The notes under the pieces are model-generated. The model made no database searches. It had not been told where the DNA came from and worked only from the letters and a program-made list of their open reading frames with translations. This document shows, in pieces, positions 46,487 to 55,941 of a DNA stretch of 64,000 nucleotides. Origin of the DNA: Corynebacterium efficiens YS-314 (GTDB lineage: Bacteria; Actinomycetota; Actinomycetes; Mycobacteriales; Mycobacteriaceae); the NCBI RefSeq assembly GCF_000011305.1, contig NC_004369.1, positions 620,001 to 684,000 of the forward strand, read 5' to 3'. The translations under genes and the position numbers were made by a program. Numbering within the stretch: the stretch's first letter is position 1; every line of letters begins with the position of its first letter.

Positions 46487-48120
46487 ATGCGCATCATGGC
46501 ACTGTGGTTCCCCGACTGGCCGGTGCAGGCGGTGCGCTTGAACAGGGATGATCCCGCGCCCGCGGATGATCCCCTGGCCATTGCCGAGCACCACCGGATC
46601 CGGGCGTGTGGGCTTGCCGCACGCCGGCGCGGGGTGCGCCGCGGGATGAAGGTGCGCCAGGCCCGGGCGGTCTGTCCGGACCTGGAGGTGATCGACGCCG
46701 ACCCCGAACGCGATGCCCGCATGTTCGAGGGCGTCATCGCCTCCCTCGGTGAGGTCGCCTCCAGCGTCGAGGTGCTCCGCCCCGGGCTGGTCATCATCGC
46801 TGCCGACGCCGCCGCCCGCTATCACGGTTCGGAGGAGGTCGCCGCCCAGCTGCTTATCGACGCCGCCTCCCGCACCGGTGTCGATATCATCGCCGGGGTT
46901 GCCGACGAGGTCACCACGGCGGTGATTGCCACCCGCGTGGTCGGGGGCGGGGTGGTGCGGTCCGGCGCGTCGACAAGCTTTTTGGCACAGCAACCACTCG
47001 GGGTGCTGGTGGCAGAGGAGGCCCTGGGATGTGATGGGCAGGTGGTGCAGGCATTGCAGGATCTGGGAATCACCACGCTGGGGGAACTCGCCGCGCTTCC
47101 GGTGGGGTCGGTGGCGACCCGTTTCGGGCAGGCCGGTCTGCGCTGCCACGCCATCGCCACCGCCAGACATGGACGCCGTGTTGCCCCGCCGATTGATGGG
47201 GCGAACTGGGAGGTCTCCCACATATCGGAGGAGCCGATCACCCGCGTGGACGCGGCGGCGTTCCGGGCGCGCGCCCTGGCGGTGCAGCTGCATGCGCGGC
47301 TGGCCGAGGCCGGTGTGGTCTGCCAGGTGCTGCGGGTCACCGCCGATTTCACCGATGGCACCACCAGCAGCAGGGTGTGGCGGACCAGCGAACCACTGAC
47401 GGAAGGCGCCACGGCGGACCGGGTGCGCTGGCAGCTGGATGGTTGGCTGACCGCGCGCGGTGTGGTGGAGGAGACCGATGGTGGGATCACCGCCCTGTGG
47501 CTGACCCCGCTGGAATGCGTCCCCCCGGAGATGGCCAGCGAGGGGTTGTGGGATACCGGCACCAGCCACCGGGCGGTGGCGCGACAGGTGGTTGAACGTG
47601 TGCAGTCCACCCTGGGCATCACCGCGGTTCTCCAACCGGTACCCGCCGGTGGTCGGGGAGTGGCCGAGCGCATCATCCTGGTGCCCTTCGGTGAGCAACC
47701 CGATCCGGTGCGCAGGCCCGGCGGTGAGTGGCTGGGCCGGTTGCCCACCCCGCTGCCGGCGCGCCTGGGCGGTGGGATCAACCATCCGGCGGCCCAGGTG
47801 GTGCTGATCAGCGCCTCGGGCACACGGGTCACAGTGACCGCCGAGGTGCGGCTGACCGACTCACCCTATGCTCTGGGCTGGGGGCCACGCCGGTATCTGG
47901 TGACCGGGTGGGCGGGACCGTGGCCGGTGGATGACCGCTGGTGGGACAGCTCCGGGCAGCGATACGCCCGCCTCCAGGTGGTGGGGCGGGCGGTGTCCGG
48001 GGCAGGGACCACAGGGGCGCTAGGGGCGCTGGGGGCTATGGGGGCCGAGCCCGAGTCTGACCCCCGGGCGTGGCTGCTGATCTGGCTGAAGGCAGGTGGC
48101 GGATTGAGGCGATCTATTAA
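46487..48120 (+). CDS. imuB: ImuB, Y-family-like mutasome protein (apparent frameshift at the 3' end)
   Basis: About 544 residues. It starts MRIMALWFPDWPVQAV and resembles DinB-type Y-family polymerases, with a helix-hairpin-helix region (LGITTLGELAALPVG) and a little-finger part after 260, but the catalytic Asp-Glu pair of active polymerases is not seen. This agrees with ImuB acting as an adaptor between the beta clamp and DnaE2. The starting frame runs on without a stop to 48838 through a gene on the other strand. One frame over, after RAWLLIWL, the sequence reads WRIEAIY then TAA at 48118-48120, the family's usual end. One base appears to be missing between about 48083 and 48097. Confidence 0.82.
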
Positions 48121-48133
48121 CGCCCCGAGGGGG

Positions 48134-48772
48134 TTACTGGGCGAGGATGTCCACGACCAGACGGTGGGGATCCTGCAGCACGGTCACGGAGTAGGGGCGT
48201 TTGCCGTCCAGGCCGATGACGAACTGGGAACGACCCTCGAAGGTGCCCGCGCTGATGACCTCGGTGACCAGGTTGCCAGCACCCTTCACCGTGCCGATCT
48301 GGGGATCCTCCATGCCCAGATCAAAGGGGTAGACGGTGCCGTCGATGTTGACGTTCAGTGCGGTGGAACCCTCGTAACTGATCGGATTTCCGCTGCCCTG
48401 CTGGCTGGGGGAGTCGGTGTAGTCCATGAACCAGCCGGGCTCGCCCTCGCCGGTGAGATCGAAGACAACCCGGTCGAAACCGGCATGGGAACCGATGCGC
48501 ACATCGGTGACCATGAGCTGGGCAGGGGCGTCAGGGCGCAGGGTCTTCATGCTTGCATCCGCGGAACCGAGCGGGACGGGCCCGGAGGTCGCATTACCGG
48601 GGGAGGTGACATTTTCCCCATCGGCGGTGGCGGCCATGGTCTGCGCAGGGGTGCCACCGGCCTCGGTGTTCTCGGTGCCACAGGCGGTGAGCATGAGGGC
48701 ACCGAGACTGAGAACCGCCAGGCTGGCCATTTTCAGACGGGTAGGGGCGATGAAGGGACGCTGCACAATCAT
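48134..48772 (-). CDS. AMIN-like domain lipoprotein
   Basis: A 212-residue lipoprotein. The signal peptide ends in the lipobox LTAC with C31. A Thr/Ala/Gly linker is followed by a beta-sandwich domain (VTDVRIGSHAGFDRVVFDLTGEGEPGWFMDY...RPYSVTVLQDPHRLVVDIL), like actinobacterial AMIN-like proteins that may bind envelope sugars. It converges on imuB; its stop lies 14 bases from the corrected imuB stop. An internal Met at residue 15 is an alternative start. Confidence 0.82.
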   Translation of the reverse strand: MIVQRPFIAPTRLKMASLAVLSLGALMLTACGTENTEAGGTPAQTMAATADGENVTSPGNATSGPVPLGSADASMKTLRPDAPAQLMVTDVRIGSHAGFDRVVFDLTGEGEPGWFMDYTDSPSQQGSGNPISYEGSTALNVNIDGTVYPFDLGMEDPQIGTVKGAGNLVTEVISAGTFEGRSQFVIGLDGKRPYSVTVLQDPHRLVVDILAQ

Positions 48773-48904
48773 TCTCCCACCGTAACCCCAGGGGTCATGT
48801 TATGCCTAAGCAGGTCAGGGGGTTTCGGAGGATTGTGAACGAATTGTTGTAAAGCGGATAAATCGTTGATTATCCACCCCGGGTGGGGTATCCGGGGAAC
48901 AGAA

Positions 48905-48936
48905 CAGGGGCGCACCCCTGTATGGATGCGCCCCTG
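48905..48936 (-). terminator. Hairpin downstream of metI
   Basis: CAGGGGCGCA pairs with TGCGCCCCTG over a 12-base loop, 46 bases past the metI stop. The T-run on the minus strand is weak. Confidence 0.6.
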
Positions 48937-48981
48937 CTGATGTGACGGGGAATGATCCCGAACCCGGATCAGACGGAGTGA

Positions 48982-49659
48982 CTACCGTCGCATGATCTTC
49001 TTCGACAGCCAGTTGCCCAGCAGCTGGGCCGCCTGGACGATGATGACGATGACCAGGACGGCCACGTACATCACCTCATTGTCGAAGGCACGGTAACCGT
49101 AGACGATGGCGAAGTCACCCAGACCGCCACCACCGATGTAACCGACCATGGCGGACATATCCACGATGGCGATGAAGATGAAGGTGTAACCCAGAACCAG
49201 GGGTCCGAGGGCCTCGGGGATGATCACCGTGCGGATGATCGTCCACGGGCCGGCACCCATGGAACGGGCCGCCTCGATGACACCGGGATCGATGGTGACC
49301 AGGTTCTGCTCCACGATGCGGGCGACGGAGAACATCGCGGCCACCACCATCACGAAGATGCCTGCATCGCGGCCGATCGAGGTGCCCATCACCGCGATGG
49401 TCAGGGGTTTCATCGCCACGATCAGGATGATGAAGGGGATGGGGCGGACAAAATTGACCAGCACATTCAGTACTGAATAGACCACCTTGTTCTGCAGGAT
49501 GCCGCCGGCGCGGGTGGTGTAGAGCAGCAGGCCCACCGCCAGTCCCAGCAGGCCGGAGACCACCATGGTGATGGACACCATGATGAGGGTGTCCAGGATG
49601 GCATCACGGAAGGTGCCGCCCAGGCGGTCCCAGTCGGCGGCCATGATCATCTGGTTCAT
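48982..49659 (-). CDS. metI: Methionine ABC transporter permease MetI
   Basis: A 225-residue inner-membrane permease of the methionine uptake transporter (MUT family). It has about five membrane helices and the EAA loop EAARSMGAGPWTIIRTVIIPEALGPL. It overlaps metN by four bases and is the last gene of metQ-metN-metI. Confidence 0.94.
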   Translation of the reverse strand: MNQMIMAADWDRLGGTFRDAILDTLIMVSITMVVSGLLGLAVGLLLYTTRAGGILQNKVVYSVLNVLVNFVRPIPFIILIVAMKPLTIAVMGTSIGRDAGIFVMVVAAMFSVARIVEQNLVTIDPGVIEAARSMGAGPWTIIRTVIIPEALGPLVLGYTFIFIAIVDMSAMVGYIGGGGLGDFAIVYGYRAFDNEVMYVAVLVIVIIVQAAQLLGNWLSKKIMRR

Positions 49660-50735
49660 CGGGTGATCTCCTTGATGGTCGTGGTGCGGGTCAGCGAGCG
49701 GTGGAACTCCTCGATCGCCGCCGGGTTACCGGTCAGTCGGACGGTGATCTTGCCGAAGGACTGCCGCTGCAGGGTGGTCACACCGCCGTGGACCACATTG
49801 ATGGAGACACCGTTGTCGGCGGCGATGGCGGAGGCCGCGAAGAAGCCGGAGTCCTCGGTCAGGTCGATGGTGAACAACCGGCCCTCGTGGAAGAGCAGGT
49901 CCTCCTCCTCAACCATGTCGGGGGTGTTGCGCAGGGCGGTGGCCACGAAACGCTGGGCCACGGTGGTCTGCGGGTTGGAGAACACCTCATAGACGCTGCC
50001 GTATTCCACGACGCGACCGGCCTCCATGACAGCGACCTTGTCCGCGATGGAGCGGACCACCTCCATCTCATGGGTGATCACCACGATGGTGATGCCCAGT
50101 TCCTTGTTCACCTTCCGCAGCAGGGCGAGGACCTCCTGGGTGGTCTCGGGGTCGAGGGCGGAGGTCGCTTCGTCGGCAAGCAGCAGTGACGGGTTGGTGG
50201 CGAGCGCGCGGGCGATGCCGACGCGCTGTTTCTGACCGCCGGAGAGCTGCTCGGGGTAGTTTCTGCCCTTATCGGACAGGCCGACGAAGTCGAGCATCTC
50301 CCGCACGCGTGCCTTGCGCTGTGCCTTGTCCATCTTCGCCAGTTCCAGCGGGTATTCGACATTGCCCGCCGCGGTGCGGGACTGGAAGAGGTTGAACTGC
50401 TGGAAGATCATGCCGATGCGGCTGCGTAGTTTGCGCATCTTCGCCTCGGGCATGCCGACGATGTCGGTGCCGTCGAGCAGCAGGGCACCGGAGGTGGGGG
50501 TGTCCAGGCCGTTGATCATGCGGACCAGGGTGGATTTACCGGCACCGGAATATCCGATGATGCCGATGACCTCACCGGGTTCGACGGTGAGGCTGACATC
50601 GTCGAGGGCGACGGTCTCGGTATTTTTATTGTTGGTGAATACCTTGGTCACTCCACGGAATTCAACGCGTGTACCGGGGTGGTGGTCGCGCTGATGGCTT
50701 CCGTCAGGCGCCGGGGTGGACGCGGGTGTAGACAC
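49656..50735 (-). CDS. metN: Methionine ABC transporter ATPase MetN
   Basis: A 359-residue ATPase. Walker A GYSGAGKST, Q-loop, signature LSGGQKQRVGIARALA and Walker B SLLLADEATSALD are present. After residue 265 a C-terminal NIL-type regulatory domain follows (FTIDLTEDSGFFAASAIAADNGVSINVVHGGVTTLQ), which senses methionine in this family. The coding part begins after a Pro/His-rich lead of 20 residues. A stem-loop of over 60 bases separates it from metQ. Confidence 0.95.
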   Translation of the reverse strand: MSTPASTPAPDGSHQRDHHPGTRVEFRGVTKVFTNNKNTETVALDDVSLTVEPGEVIGIIGYSGAGKSTLVRMINGLDTPTSGALLLDGTDIVGMPEAKMRKLRSRIGMIFQQFNLFQSRTAAGNVEYPLELAKMDKAQRKARVREMLDFVGLSDKGRNYPEQLSGGQKQRVGIARALATNPSLLLADEATSALDPETTQEVLALLRKVNKELGITIVVITHEMEVVRSIADKVAVMEAGRVVEYGSVYEVFSNPQTTVAQRFVATALRNTPDMVEEEDLLFHEGRLFTIDLTEDSGFFAASAIAADNGVSINVVHGGVTTLQRQSFGKITVRLTGNPAAIEEFHRSLTRTTTIKEITR

Positions 50736-50808
50736 AGCGGTGTCCTCATTTCATGAGGTGGATCGGGGGAAATTACAGAAGAGCTGTTACAGAGGAACAG
50801 GAGGACAG

Positions 50809-50875
50809 TTTAACGCCCCGTTGGGGCAGAAGCGACGTTGGTGGGACGTCGACAAGCTCTCAACGGGGCGTTAAA
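50809..50875 (-). promoter_or_regulatory. Intercistronic stem-loop between metQ and metN
   Basis: TTTAACGCCCCGTTG (50809-50823) is the exact complement of CAACGGGGCGTTAAA (50861-50875), a 15-bp perfect stem with a 37-base loop holding an inner GACGT/ACGTC stem. It lies just after the metQ stop. It could end part of the transcripts or protect metQ mRNA, giving more MetQ than MetN/MetI. The loop carries one of the nine CGTCGACAAGC motifs. Confidence 0.72.
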
Positions 50876-50886
50876 AGTAAGCTGAA

Positions 50887-51777
50887 TTACTCGTCGGCGG
50901 CCTCGAGGCGGTCGAGGATGGCCTGCAGCTCATCGGCCGGGCGGTTCACGGCCACAGAGGTGCCCTTGGAATCGCGGTCGACGGCAGCCTGGACATCAGC
51001 GTCGTGCCACAGTTCGACCAGACGGGCGATGTTCTCATCATCGGCATCCTCGGCCTTGGTGACGAAGACGTTGATGTACGGCTCGGCCTCCTCGGAATTC
51101 GGATCATCCTCGAAGACGGCCAGGTTCGGGTCGATGCCGGCGCGGTCCAGGAAGGAGTTGTTGATGATGGCCGGGGTGCCCTCATGGTACGCGGTCGGGG
51201 CCTGGGCGGCATCCACCGGGAGGACGGAGACCTTGGAGGCCTCCTCGTCAATGTCGGCCGGGGTCGGGGTGATCATGCCCGGGGTCTTCAGGGTGACCAG
51301 GTCAGCCTGGACGAGGACGTTGATGGCGCGGCCCTGGTTGGACTCATCATTGGGGATGGCGACCTGCTCGCCTTCGATGCCGTCGATGGAGTCGTGGTCC
51401 TTCCAGAACAGTGCCAGGGGGACGATCTCGGAGGAACCGACCGGGGTGAGGTCCTCGCCGGAGCCGACGTTGTAGGCGGCCAGGAACTTCAGGTGCTGGA
51501 AGAGGTTCACGTCCAGCTGATCCTGCGCCAGGGCGTCATTCGGGGTGGAGTAGTCGGAGAAGTTGACCACGTCGAGGGTGATGCCCTCCTCGGCGGCCTT
51601 CTCCTCGAAGACGGTCCAGGCTTCCTTGGCGGCATCGGTGGTGCCGATGCGGATGGTGGCGCCGTCGCCGTCCTGGGTGGTGGTGCTGGTGCCGTCGGAG
51701 TCGGAACCGCAGGCCACCAGGGCAGTGGCGGCGAACAGGCCCGCGATGGCGGTGGTGGTGATACGACCAAGCTTCAT
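50887..51777 (-). CDS. metQ: Methionine-binding lipoprotein MetQ
   Basis: A 296-residue NlpA-family binding lipoprotein. The lipobox is LVAC with C23. The mature part has the family motifs TIRIGTTDAAKEAW, DLTPVGSSEIVPLALFWK, and IPNDESNQGRAINVL. It delivers methionine to MetNI. Upstream (51825-51872) are several CTAGAC/GTCTAG half-sites that may be operators. ATG 51777 is chosen for the complete signal peptide. Confidence 0.95.
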   Translation of the reverse strand: MKLGRITTTAIAGLFAATALVACGSDSDGTSTTTQDGDGATIRIGTTDAAKEAWTVFEEKAAEEGITLDVVNFSDYSTPNDALAQDQLDVNLFQHLKFLAAYNVGSGEDLTPVGSSEIVPLALFWKDHDSIDGIEGEQVAIPNDESNQGRAINVLVQADLVTLKTPGMITPTPADIDEEASKVSVLPVDAAQAPTAYHEGTPAIINNSFLDRAGIDPNLAVFEDDPNSEEAEPYINVFVTKAEDADDENIARLVELWHDADVQAAVDRDSKGTSVAVNRPADELQAILDRLEAADE

Positions 51778-51824
51778 GTATTCGACATCCCTTTTGTCTT
51801 GAGGTGGGTGGGCGGTGAATCGAT

Positions 51825-51872
51825 GTCTAGGACACTAGCATTCTAGACCGGATTCTGTACAGCTCGGTCTAG
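51825..51872. promoter_or_regulatory. CTAGAC inverted repeats upstream of metQ
   Basis: CTAGACCG (51843-51850) and CGGTCTAG (51865-51872) form an 8-bp inverted repeat with 14 bases between; another GTCTAG lies at 51825-51830. The half-site TAGAC is that of the methionine repressor McbR of C. glutamicum, but the consensus spacing (6 bases) is not met. Confidence 0.4.
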
Positions 51873-51914
51873 TTCGGTCGGTGCGGCGGCGAGGCGGAAG
51901 GGGTGGGGTAGGGA

Positions 51915-51930
51915 TGGAAAGAATGTTCTA
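51915..51930 (+). promoter_or_regulatory. LexA/SOS box upstream of dnaE2
   Basis: TGGAAAGAATGTTCTA matches the LexA consensus at 11 of 14 defined positions and shares TGGAA and TGTTCTA with the box before imuA'. It ends 19 bases before the chosen start. Confidence 0.68.
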
Positions 51931-51949
51931 ATCCGGTAATTTGGTGGGC

Positions 51950-54900
51950 ATGGAATGGGATACCGGTGCGCGGGGGCTGACCGGTCGACCGCTGCCCTGG
52001 TCGATGGTCGAGGGGATCCTCTCCGGGCGCGAGGTGGGCACCCCGCGGCCGGTGCTGCACGAGGCGGAACCTGAGTGCTTGTCGACGCCCCGACCAGGTC
52101 CCGGCTCGACGGAGGTGCCGGGGGAACGACGGGGGAGTCGGCAGGGGGAGCGGTCGGGGGAGATCCCCTTCGTGGAGCTGCACGCCACCAGCAGTTACAA
52201 CTTCCTGGCCGGTGCCTCCGATCCGGGGGAGATGGTGGACCGGGCTCATGAACTGGGCCTTTCCGCGCTGGCACTGGTGGACCGCGATGGCCTCTATGGC
52301 GCGGTCCGCTTCGCCGAGGCGGCGGCGGAGGTGGGTCTGGCTACGGTGTTCGGTGCGGAGCTTTCACTGCGGGAAGGGGTTCTGACCGTGCTGTGCAGGG
52401 GTGTGGAGGGATACCGCAGGCTCAGTCACCTCATCACCGGTGCCGCCATGTCCGCCGGGGAGAAGGGCAGTGTGGACTACCCGCTGCTCCCGCAGGTCGC
52501 CGAGCAGGGGGCTGGTCACTGGGTTGTGCTGGCGGGGGTGGAATGGCAGAAGAAGATCGATCACCTGATCGAGTGTTTCGGGCGCGATAATGTGGTGCTG
52601 GAATTCCCCGCCCGGATGCTGCCGGAGGACACCGACCACCATGATATTCTTCGCTCCATCCAGACACGGACGGGCCTGCGGGGCATCCTCAGCACCATGC
52701 CCACGGCCGCCACCCGGGACCACGTGCGACTGGCCGGGGCCAAATGCGCACTCGCCCTGCGCGCCAACCTCGCCGAGGCGGAAAGCAGCCTGCACCCCAT
52801 GGGTGGGACCTGGCTGCGCAGCGGTGGGGCACTGGCCCGTGCCTACCCGCAGTGTGGGGACCTGCTGGCCACCACCGTGGAGATCGCCTCCGGGTGCGCC
52901 TTCACCTTCGACCTGGTGGCCCCCGAGTTGCCCCGGTGGGACACCCCGGACGGACACACCGAGATGACCTGGCTGACCCACCTGGTGGAGTCACGTTTCG
53001 ACCGTCGCTACCGTTCCCGCCCGGCGGAGGTGCGAGAGCGGGCCCGGGCGCAGATCCGCCATGAACTGGGGGTCATTGAACAGCTCGGATTCCCCGGATA
53101 CTTCCTCATCGTCGATGACCTGGTGCAGTTCTGTCACAACGCCACCATTCTCTGCCAGGGCAGGGGGTCGGCGGCGAACTCCGCGGTGTGTTTCGTCCTC
53201 GGCATCACCAACGCGGAACCGATCACCGCGGGACTGTTGTTTGAGCGCTTCCTCTCCCGGGATAGGGATGGCCCGCCGGACATCGACATCGACATCGAAT
53301 CCGGCCGGCGTGAGGAGGTCATCCAGTATGTCTACACCCGGTATGGCCGGGACAATGCCGCCCAGGTGGCCAATGTGATCACCTACCGCACCAAGGGGGC
53401 GCTGCGTGATGCCGCCCGCGCACTCGGTTACCCCCAGGGTACCGTCGATGCCTGGTCCAGGGGCGCCTCCGAACCACCGGCGGATGTTGTGGAACTGGCC
53501 GGGCAGCTCAAGGGACAACCCCGCCACCTGGGCATCCACTCCGGGGGCATGGTCATCTGCGACCGCCCCATCGCCGATGTGGTTCCCACGGAATGGGCAC
53601 GCATGGAGGGCCGGTCCGTGGTGCAGTGGGACAAGGACGACTGCGCTGCGGCCGGCCTGGTGAAATTCGACCTGCTCGGCCTGGGCATGCTGGAGGCCCT
53701 GCACCACATGATGGACCTGGTGGCCCACCACCGTGGCATCACGGTCAACCTCTGGGAACTCGACCTCGCCGATGCGGGCGTTTATGACATGTTGTGCCGC
53801 GCCGACGCCGTGGGGGTGTTCCAGGTGGAGTCCCGTGCCCAGATGTCCACCCTGCCGCGCCTGAAACCGCGGACCTTCTTCGACCTGGTGGTGGAGGTCG
53901 CCCTCATCCGTCCCGGCCCCATCCAGGGCGGGTCCGTCCACCCCTACCTGCGCCGACGCAGCGGCGAGGAGGCCGTCACCTATGACCACCCGGTCCTGGA
54001 GAAATCCCTGGGCAAGACCCTCGGCATCCCACTGTTCCAGGAACAGATCATGCAGATCGCTGTCGATGCCGCCGGGTTCACCGGCGGGGAGGCGGATGCT
54101 TTACGACGCGCCATGGGCTCCAAACGTTCCCCCACCCGCATGGCGGCGTTACGGTCGCGTTTCTACCAGGGCCTTGCCGACACCCACGGGATCATCGGGG
54201 ATACCGCCGACAAACTGTGGAACAAGATGGTGGCCTTCGCCGCCTACGGCTTCCCGGAATCCCACTCGCAGTCCTTCGCCACCCTGGTGTACTTCTCCGC
54301 ATGGTTCAAACACCACTACCCGGCCGAATTCTGCGCAGGTCTGCTGCGTGCTCAGCCGATGGGGTTCTACTCCCCGCAGTCCCTCATCGCCGATGCCCGC
54401 CGCCACGGGGTGGAGATCCTGCCCATCAGCATCAACGAGTCCGGCGTGCAGGCCGACGCCCCCGACGGTCACCTCCGCCTCGGCCTGGACCTGGTGAAGG
54501 GCCTGGGGGAGGAGGCCGCCCGTCGCATCGCGGAGCATGCCCCGTACACCTCCATTCCGGACCTGTCACGCCGGGCTGACCTGGGCGTGGCCCACATCGA
54601 GGCACTCGCCCGCGCCGGGGCACTGGACTGCCTGGGGGTTGGTCGTCGAGAAGCGTTGTGGCAGGCGGGCATCGCCGCCACCGAACGCCCCGGGATGCTG
54701 CCCGGGATCTCCGCGATCGAGGCACCGGCGCTGCCCGGGATGAGTGCCTTCGAGTTGATGGCCACGAGCATTGCGGCCACCGGGGTCACCCACGACGCCC
54801 AACCCATGGCCCTGCTGCGTGCCCACCTGGATGCCCTGGGTGTCGTGCCTGCGGACAGGCTGCTCACCGATGTGGCGGACGGCACCCGCGTCCGGATCGC

Positions 54901-55162
54901 CGGGGTGGTCACCCACCGTCAACGCCCCCAGACCGCCTCCGGGGTGACCTTCCTCGGTCTGGAGGATGAGACCGGCCTGATGAACGTCATGGTCTCGCCC
55001 GGACTGTGGGACCGGCAACGGGTGCTGGCACGCACCGCGAAAACGCTGATCATCCGCGGGATTGTGCAGAATGCCACCGGGGCGGTGAACGTGGTGGCGG
55101 ACAAATTGGAGCCCCTGCCGGTCGGGGAGTGGCTCAGCAGGGGCTCAAGGGATTTCCGGTAG
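51950..55162 (+). CDS. dnaE2: Error-prone DNA polymerase III alpha subunit DnaE2
   Basis: A 1070-residue translesion polymerase. After a Pro/Gly-rich head of about 70 residues, the PHP domain begins at FVELHATSSYNFLAGASDP. The polymerase core includes the catalytic GPPDIDIDIESGRR and FQVESRAQMSTLPRLKP. A C-terminal OB-fold (RVRIAGVVTHRQRPQTASGVTFLGLEDETG) completes it; the tau-binding C-terminal domain of replicative DnaE is absent, as expected. TTG 51941 and GTG 51944 are in-frame alternatives to ATG 51950. It acts with ImuA'-ImuB, encoded 3.9 kb upstream beyond metQNI. Confidence 0.95.
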   Translation: MEWDTGARGLTGRPLPWSMVEGILSGREVGTPRPVLHEAEPECLSTPRPGPGSTEVPGERRGSRQGERSGEIPFVELHATSSYNFLAGASDPGEMVDRAHELGLSALALVDRDGLYGAVRFAEAAAEVGLATVFGAELSLREGVLTVLCRGVEGYRRLSHLITGAAMSAGEKGSVDYPLLPQVAEQGAGHWVVLAGVEWQKKIDHLIECFGRDNVVLEFPARMLPEDTDHHDILRSIQTRTGLRGILSTMPTAATRDHVRLAGAKCALALRANLAEAESSLHPMGGTWLRSGGALARAYPQCGDLLATTVEIASGCAFTFDLVAPELPRWDTPDGHTEMTWLTHLVESRFDRRYRSRPAEVRERARAQIRHELGVIEQLGFPGYFLIVDDLVQFCHNATILCQGRGSAANSAVCFVLGITNAEPITAGLLFERFLSRDRDGPPDIDIDIESGRREEVIQYVYTRYGRDNAAQVANVITYRTKGALRDAARALGYPQGTVDAWSRGASEPPADVVELAGQLKGQPRHLGIHSGGMVICDRPIADVVPTEWARMEGRSVVQWDKDDCAAAGLVKFDLLGLGMLEALHHMMDLVAHHRGITVNLWELDLADAGVYDMLCRADAVGVFQVESRAQMSTLPRLKPRTFFDLVVEVALIRPGPIQGGSVHPYLRRRSGEEAVTYDHPVLEKSLGKTLGIPLFQEQIMQIAVDAAGFTGGEADALRRAMGSKRSPTRMAALRSRFYQGLADTHGIIGDTADKLWNKMVAFAAYGFPESHSQSFATLVYFSAWFKHHYPAEFCAGLLRAQPMGFYSPQSLIADARRHGVEILPISINESGVQADAPDGHLRLGLDLVKGLGEEAARRIAEHAPYTSIPDLSRRADLGVAHIEALARAGALDCLGVGRREALWQAGIAATERPGMLPGISAIEAPALPGMSAFELMATSIAATGVTHDAQPMALLRAHLDALGVVPADRLLTDVADGTRVRIAGVVTHRQRPQTASGVTFLGLEDETGLMNVMVSPGLWDRQRVLARTAKTLIIRGIVQNATGAVNVVADKLEPLPVGEWLSRGSRDFR

Positions 55163-55180
55163 AGGTTCGGGGCCCTGGCC

Positions 55181-55777
55181 CTACACACCCCCGGTGTCGT
55201 CGAGTTCCTCCAACAGTTCCAGTCCGCGTTGCGCCCAGCGGATCTCCGCCTCGGCCTGGATGACACGACCCTCGTAGGCGAACCGTTTGAAGGCGATGGT
55301 TTTCGCGTGGTCCTCCTCCGGCAGGTTCTGTAGGCGCCGGGTGAGCGTCGGGCTGGTTCCGGAGTCGATGCGGTTGATCTCATCCAGTGCCTGGGCGCGT
55401 TGGTACTCAAAGTGGGAGATGTGTTCCCGCAGGTTGTGCCGTGCCGCCTCAGGGGAGCCCATCTCGAAATAGGCGGCCTTGAGGCGGGCGGGGTCACGGT
55501 CCGGGGTGTAGGTCATGGGCTCCTCCTGCCAGGAGGTCAGGGCATCCAGGCCAGCATCATTGACCGAGTACTCCGTTTTGGTCACCCCCTTGGTTCCCCA
55601 GGGGATCTCACGGGTGGCCAGCAGGCCCTCGCGCTCCATCTTCCGCAGCTCGGGATAGATCTGGGAATTCGGGGCGTGCCAGAGAAAACCCACGGACGAG
55701 GCGAATCGCTTCGCCACGTCGTAGCCGGTCATGGGGCCGGACGATAACAGTGCCAAAAGTGCATTCCTGAGACTCAC
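55181..55777 (-). CDS. vanR: PadR-family regulator of vanillate genes (VanR-like)
   Basis: A 198-residue PadR-type repressor. The winged helix is at 1-80 (NALLALLSSGPMTGYDVAKRFASSVGFLWHAPNSQIYPELRKMEREGLL) and a dimerisation helix pair forms the C-terminal half. It is divergent from vanA (241 bases between starts), as in C. glutamicum. The name follows that arrangement. Vanillate is the probable inducer; a matching operator is at 55942-55965. Confidence 0.88.
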   Translation of the reverse strand: MSLRNALLALLSSGPMTGYDVAKRFASSVGFLWHAPNSQIYPELRKMEREGLLATREIPWGTKGVTKTEYSVNDAGLDALTSWQEEPMTYTPDRDPARLKAAYFEMGSPEAARHNLREHISHFEYQRAQALDEINRIDSGTSPTLTRRLQNLPEEDHAKTIAFKRFAYEGRVIQAEAEIRWAQRGLELLEELDDTGGV

Positions 55778-55941
55778 GCTTCTTTTGTACCCTGTGTCCT
55801 CTCCGTCTCATGCCCATCGGGTGTAGGTGTCCTCGCCCTGAGCTGGGCTGTCAAAAATGTGCGGGGGTGATACTCGCAAGTTTTACCCTCTTTTCTATTG
55901 CCGTAGCGCACATGCTGGCCTAAATTGTGACTCACAACACC

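Noticed and set aside
48121..48838. Extension of imuB for 240 more codons
   Set aside because: Follows from the frameshift; it overlaps a lipoprotein gene and has no protein-like features.
51843..51872. Canonical McbR operator before metQ
   Set aside because: TAGAC half-sites are present but not with the 6-base spacing; kept only as an inverted repeat.
55925..55937. GlxR (CRP-type) site before vanA
   Set aside because: TGTGA and TCACA are separated by one base, not six.
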